Below, one piece after another: positions 58,161-64,000 of a DNA stretch of 64,000 nt; the first letter of the stretch is position 1, and every line of letters starts with the position of its first letter. This stretch comes from Dastarcus helophoroides (lineage: Eukaryota; Arthropoda; Insecta; Coleoptera; Bothrideridae), in assembly GCA_028583605.1 (NCBI GenBank), contig CM053331.1:17778857-17842856 (forward strand). Reading direction: 5' to 3'. The notes under the pieces are model-generated. The model saw only the letters and a program-made list of their open reading frames with translations, was not told the origin of the DNA and ran no database searches. Made by a program: the position numbers and the translations under genes.

Positions 58161-59451
58161 TTATACCAAAAGTTGATATTAACAGAGATACAGGGTGAAA
58201 AAGTTGAAAAAAAAAATGATTTTTTCGCATAACTGATGAACACATTTCACTATAGACAAGAAATTTGGCATAGGGGGTCTCTTTGATCAGGAAATTCTAA
58301 TTTGCTAACATATTGCCAGTAACTCATAGGGGGCGCCACCTGCCCTAACTTGTATTATTCTAAAGCATCATAACTTTTTTGTGCCTTCATGTACACTTAT
58401 TTTAAATAGATATTTTTATTTAGCTACATTTTTTACGTAAAAAAAGTATACTTTCTAAATGTTGATACAAGCAACCGTTTTCAAGATATTTGCCTTCAAA
58501 GTTTGCCGTACGTTATGTAAATGTGAATATTTCGCAGTAGGTTTCAAAAAACCAATAAAACTGACTTTAAAATAGTTTATATCCAAAAATTACTCTATCA
58601 ACATTATTATTACACATATTTTTTAAATTTCTAAAGCAAATTTAAATAAAATACCAAAACAAAATTTATTTTCAAAAATAAGTATGTGGCACGTGACCTT
58701 TTTCTTGTAAAGGGATTGTGAACCATTAAAACTCTGGCTGTCTTTTATTAAAATTCATCTTCAAATATCTGCTTTGACCACCCAGACTATTAAAATATTT
58801 TTGTTCGGACCCTAAGATCACATCTCACATCTCTATGTTAGAAAATAAATTACGTCTTAATTTTTTGAATTTTCTTTATTGAGATTTTCAAAATTTGGGT
58901 AATAATATAATTAGAAAGTAATATTTAACATAAATTAGTTTTAAAGATGTCTTATGATTCCTTTTTTTTTTTCAAGCCTATTTCGAAAATTTAATATCTT
59001 AGAAATTTAAAACCAAGGCACGTCAAGCTTTAAAGACAAATATCTGGGAAAGGGTTGCTCGTACCGACTTTTAGAAAGTACACCTTTTTTACGTAGAAAA
59101 TATGGGGAAATAAAATAATTTATCTAAAATTAATATACGTGGGTGTACAAAAAAGTTATGATGATTTAGAATTATGCAGGATAGCGCAGGTAGCGCCCGC
59201 TCTCAGCTATTGGTAATATGTTAGCAAATTCGCGTTTGTTGACTAAAGAAACCCCCTTGTGCCAAATTTTGTGCATATATTACAATTCATTCCATAATTA
59301 TACGAAAAAATCGAATTTTTTTTTTCAACTTTGACACCCTGTATCTCTGGTAATATCAACTTTTGGTAAAAGGTAAATGTAGCTAAATGTCATTATTTTT
59401 ATTCGAAAAATCTACCACTGCATTGTGTACCATTACTTATGGTCCACCCTG
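58161..59451 (-). mobile_element. Palindromic element E3 (E1/E2 family), reversed, left end missing
   Basis: The right end is ..TACTTATGGTCCACCCTG followed by TA (59452-59453). The left side begins inside the arm at TATACCAAAAGTTGATATT, so about 90 terminal bases are absent. Its single-copy middle (58540-58930) is the reverse complement of the middle of E2, showing opposite orientation. Arm words GGGGGCGCCACCTGCC (58328) and AGGATAGCGCAGGTAGCGCC (59178) mirror each other. No coding frame. Confidence 0.8.
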
Positions 59452-59454
59452 TAT

Positions 59455-60128
59455 TAATTATTACGCTTTTGATCTTTTCTTGGTTAATAAAAAGTGCAAA
59501 TGCTAAGAACTCAAAGATTTTAAGTCAAATATGTACACTCATAAAACGATGTGCACATAGCTGTACTCTTTTTTTGTTCTCGGACGTTTAAAAGAAATAA
59601 AAAATTGTTATTAAATTGAAAATTTGTTTTTTAACTAGATAACCGCATTTAAATTTTGATTACAAAGAAATTATAGATAATTTGGATGCAAGCATGTAGA
59701 ATATGCATACCAGGAAACATAAAATTGGGTAGGCATTTTGGAATTATGTGTATATGTTACGTTAAATTACCCCAATTTAAATATTTTGCTACTCTTTAGA
59801 CCCAAGATTAATGCCCTACATCTTCTATTCTACAAGTTTTTTGAATTAAAATAACAGTGTGCTTATAAAAAGGGGCAAAACGTACCCAATTGCCGCTATA
59901 TCGTTGCACCAAATTTTAGGTTTCATTTTTATTTCATATTAACCAGAATTTAATGCTCTACAATTCTTGTAAAATTAGGCTAACCTCTGTAGACCGTGCC
60001 AACTTCAATTAATTAGGTTTAACATTAAATAAAGGCGCTAAAGTGATTTTCAGCTTTCTGCGAAATATTTCACCGAAAAATCCTAATTTCACTGGCCTAA
60101 AATTCTTAAAGAATAAAGTGATAAACCG
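59455..60128. other. No gene recognised
   Basis: AT-rich DNA with faint resemblance to repeat G words (AATTTAATGCTCTACAATTC near 59948). Confidence 0.4.
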
Positions 60129-60135
60129 GATTTGC

Positions 60136-60290
60136 TGTGATTGGCTCTCGGAGCTTAAATTTTCCTATTTCAAAATTACGTCAAAAGCCAACGGATTAGC
60201 AGGAAACCTTGTCCACTTGGCTCTTGCCATTTTTCAGAATTTTGAAATATGGCAAGCTTAGCGCCGCGAGCCAATCAAAACGACTCCGGT
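60136..60290. repeat. Small foldback repeat with GC-rich ends
   Basis: GATTGGCTCTCGGAGCTTAA and TTTCCTATTTCAAAATT at the left (60139-60176) are mirrored by AATTTTGAAATATGGCAAGC and GCGCCGCGAGCCAATC at the right (60238-60277). The 72-codon plus frame at 60043-60261 lies across it and is not a gene. Family unknown. Confidence 0.55.
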
Positions 60291-60299
60291 CCGTCAATC

Positions 60300-63200
60300 T
60301 CTCCCTTGAGGCTCTCTAAGTCTCTTTACTCCTGATAGCTGACAAAATTAGGTTATTTATTTTAGACCTAAACGAAAAAATGAAATATGTAGAACCAAAA
60401 TTAGAGGTGGAAAAATATGTAATTTTGAAGCATTGGAGCTATCGAGCTCAAGTCATAGTGAAACATTGATGTTTAATGTTACAACCCTCTCTTGCATTTT
60501 TTATATCTTTATATTTTACTTAAAAATTTTTTTTCATGTTTAATTTTGGTCCTGGTATTTCTATATTTGTTTTTCGTGTAAAAAAGCAACATATTTTTGA
60601 CAACAGTTCCGAGGTGTATGTGAGGTATTTCAGAATTTATATACCGGATCCTTTTTTAAGTTGGGAGGTTACCTTTTTATGGAGTACCACTTATTATAAA
60701 GGTAAACTGATTTTGTCGATGGGGATAATCGGGGTTAAGCTATCTTTTAAAAATATTTTAACTCCCTTCCACTTCCGGTTATAACTTTCTTATTTTAAAT
60801 GGCAACCCCCAAATTTTATATTTTATTTGGATATTACGTAAAAAAATTATTTTAATAGTTTTAAAGATATTTTAATATTTTAAAAAAAAATTACAGAAAA
60901 GAGGGTTATTTTGACTTTTTGTATCTTTGTTATTATTTAGACTGCAAAAATGAACACCCGGTTTATCACAGAGTCGTATTTCAACAAATCTTTCAGAACA
61001 TTGTCAATTTTCATTACTAAGAAAATTCAAATATTTGCCAACTGGGTCAAAAAAACATTGACGAGATGAAATTGATTCTATTCGAATACGAGAAAAGCCA
61101 ATATCGAGTAAATAAAGAAAAACACAAATTCGCTATAAGTTTTTCAGAAAGTATTCGTCATAAAAAATAATTAACTGCGCCAGGGTAAATCTTATGGAAA
61201 AGCAATTAAAAAGATTGAAGGTTTTTTCATCGGGCTATAAATACAGAAGTTGGAGCAGATGTTAGAAAATGACGTTTTTCACTTTTTTATTAATAAAATC
61301 TATTTAATCCTTTTCTCAACGGCATGTTGATAAGCATAAAATTCTGCACTACTTTTTCCATTAACCTAAATCTTCTATCTCCACCAATAATGAGGATTCT
61401 CCTGCCATACCAAGGCCAGTGCAAATCACTGTATATTAAATATTTTCTGTTAATTAAAGAGGAAAAATTAAAATAATAGTTTAGTGTGAATAATCTTGTT
61501 AGCAAATGTATATACTTAAATATGTGTAGGCTAAGTGCAAGCATAAACTTTAGAGAAGTCGCATTATCTGTCGAAATAAAACTAGCGCGAATGTATATCT
61601 AATTAATCAAGATATACATTATGATATAACTCGTTCAATCTGCAGCCGCCGCGTTGAGTAATTAAATTTTTCGCGCTTGCATGAAACCTATCCCTTTCTG
61701 GAAAGTTAGCTTCCATTATCACTGCGCTAAACTGCACAAATTCAATTTTTCAGCTAAACGTAATACCTCATGTGTCGCACACACGACCCCAGCGGATTGA
61801 ATCATGCCATATACCGGGTTTTAATTAATTAGAAATATGCAATATAAATCTTCAGATTTCATTATGGTTTTGTGCGTTATCCTTTTTACATACAAAGTGT
61901 TTAAAATTGTTCGCGCAGAATTTTCGCCTCATAAATCCAATTTTAACAAAAACGATTTATAGCGTATTCTGCTTTAATTTTGGTTTTAAGCGAATTGTGG
62001 ATAAAAAACATAGTAAACTTTTTGTAATCACAATAATTTCAATTTATTTACATTGAGTGCAGGTGTATGTTTGGTATAATATGCATATGTTGATTAAAGG
62101 GTACAAAGAATTTGAACATGCGATTTGGAACAAGGAACTTTACCTGGCTTGATCTAGTTATTCCTAGAAAATCAAAAATAAATAATATTTCCAGTAATAT
62201 TAGTTACAAAATATTGAAATAAATCATGAAATAGAATTAGGGCAATTCTTATGAATTAAGAGCCAGCAGCTATTTTATATTTTGCAGGTGTACATTTTCA
62301 CTGCTGATATTTTCCAAACTTCAAGAAATAATACAGCGTTTGTGGTAAGTGATCAAAGTGAGCTGCCCGAAATCCGTGTAAGAAGTGAAAAGGGATACTA
62401 GGACTCATGGGACAGCCGGTTGTCTATATCGCTTCAGCGCCTCACCACTGTGTCATTTCTCTCTCCACAACTTATCAACTAAATTCAGTTGGAAACTTTC
62501 TAGGTGATTTTCCTGCGAACTACTTAACTATTCAAAAGCAATCCGACCTGCAGAAGGTATTTGTTTGCAGCAATATTATTAGTTACGCAAAAAAATTAAT
62601 AAAACAAGTTAATTAAAGTTTATTAAAAACTAATAAATAGAAAACTATGTTAAGAATACAATGAAAATAAGAGAAATGTTAGAAGAAATATTGTTCATAA
62701 ACCGTGTCCAATATAAGGAAGGCCAGTATAGAAAAGACATGCAAATTCGGTTAAAGAGCGAAGAAATTGCAGAATTAAAATACTAACAAAATGGCAAAAA
62801 AAATATTCCATGCAATTTTTATTTTCACAGTTATTTAAAAAAAATGATTTGTTTTTATTTTCGATTTTATTTTTTTTCAGTTAATAATTATTATAGAGCA
62901 AATCTGATGAACGTTATCATTGTATACATTCTTCGTTCGACGTTTTGTCTTCGAACATCCAAAATGAATTTAGGTTTTTTCAATACGATATTGACTTTTT
63001 TAGAAGCCTTTTTATTCTGCATCTAACCATGTGTCACACATTATAGTTTAATTGCGTTTTAAGCATTATTTTACAATTGCCTTAGGAAATAATGGATTTC
63101 GGACCTGAATTATTGCTAAATTTTTGTTTATTAATTTTACGTTTTTAGGAATATGTCGAGAATGTTACGTATCCTACTTTACCCACTTTAAAGAATGTAT

Positions 63201-64000
63201 GTACTTTCAACTGGTCTTTGAAGCCAGTGATATTATTAATAAGTATATAAAATATAACGCCTTTAAGAAAAATAAGCAATAAATACAGCAAGAATTATGT
63301 TTATAGGTTTAATTTTCAAACAAAAATTTTTTCGTTATCGGATAGAACATTCTTTTTGGTTGTGACTTAATAATTGTTATTTTCAATGCAGATACCACAC
63401 TTTAAAGTGCGTTTTGATAATTTATGACAATACGAATTATATTTAAAAATTTACACCTTGGGTCTGATTGTATTACAGGGTCATATCCAATTTTCTTTTG
63501 ATAACGATAAATTAAGTCTAAAATCAAACTTCAAACCATTATGTGTGATATATAGCCAATTTCACTTTCAGTGTTACCGGTATTTGTAATCATAATGTAC
63601 CTATCGTTTTCTCTTAATCTTTTATAATTTATTATAAATACGTCCACCTAGTCTGCATCACAGAAACTAAAACTAATATATATTTTTTCTGTGTCACGTT
63701 CATTCGTTTTTTGCAACCCAAAATTAGTGAGATCTTACTTATACTGTCAAAGAAAAATTGCATGGAGTCATTTAAACATTATTTAGCAATAAGTAAAATT
63801 TTATCATTTGCAATATTAAAAAGTAGACAAATTATAATTTTTAAAATAAAGTCGCATAAAGAAAACCATAAAAGGCAAATTAGATGGTCGTAAAATTGTT
63901 TTCCAAACTAAGTTATTTCAGCAGATTTGAAAGCATATAAGGTTAGTCTGCAGCATTATTTACTTTATGCAAGTTGTTTCCAAGTTCAACCTTCATAGAG
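60300..64000. other. No gene recognised
   Basis: AT-rich DNA. One shred of repeat G near 61338 and one of the 'acccctatatatt' group near 60798. 61560-61800 is somewhat richer in CG (GCAGCCGCCGCGTTG, TTTTCGCGCTTGC). Open frames at 60536-60784, 61290-61544 and 62407-62616 show no domains. No promoter or exon I can defend. Confidence 0.45.

Noticed and set aside
60043..60261. 72-codon plus frame
   Set aside because: It spans the foldback repeat at 60136-60290, so its openness reflects the repeat, not a gene.

Overview
The window is AT-rich eukaryotic DNA. Its repeat content points to an arthropod, most likely an insect: decayed jockey/CR1-like LINEs, Dong/R4-like retrotransposons in TAA microsatellites, mariner, pogo/Tigger and hAT remnants, and many palindromic repeats with TA-flanked CAGGGTG-type ends. 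I see no intact host protein-coding gene, no rRNA or tRNA gene and nothing prokaryotic. The one host-exon candidate is a weak ZAD-like zinc-finger exon near 16.3 kb on the minus strand. The species cannot be fixed from the sequence.

Layout. 1-3.4 kb is a three-layer nest: an old foldback repeat, interrupted by a palindromic element (E1), itself interrupted by a pogo/Tigger-like DNA transposon. 4.7-7.4 kb is a minus-strand LINE wreck (endonuclease and reverse transcriptase). 7.5-9.05 kb is a decayed mariner-like transposon with both inverted ends. 9.6 kb holds a near-perfect 60-bp-arm hairpin element. 12-20.5 kb is mostly anonymous AT-rich sequence with scattered repeat arms, a possible SINE and the ZAD-like exon. 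20.5-26.7 kb is the most structured part: a dispersed insect repeat split around two Dong/R4-like retrotransposons and three TAA/TTA microsatellite tracts. 27.9-30.3 kb holds a palindromic element and a LINE gag-like ORF1 remnant.

36.2-37.8 kb is a 1.55-kb transposon with 25-bp inverted ends around a broken protein. I recognise it as a member of a widespread insect family usually annotated only as uncharacterised. 38.7-39.4 kb is a minus-strand LTR. 40.1-40.8 kb has a repeat next to a broken copy of another insect protein family. 43.6-49.9 kb is dense in foldback repeats plus a mariner shred. 50.5-52.3 kb is a hAT transposon with a perfect 8-bp target-site duplication and a 205-codon C-terminal transposase frame. 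54.1-59.5 kb holds two further copies of the E1 family in opposite orientation, with a pentanucleotide microsatellite, a possible copia-type LTR and a 90-bp minisatellite between them. 60.1-60.3 kb is a small foldback, and the rest to 64 kb is featureless to me.

There is no gene network here. The biology is the history of mobile elements: what inserted into what, which target sites were used and which copies share ends. The most promising leads are the microsatellite-targeted Dong pair with a structured 5' leader, the inverted-repeat-bounded 'uncharacterised protein' element at 36.2 kb, and the CAGGGTG/TA palindromic superfamily.
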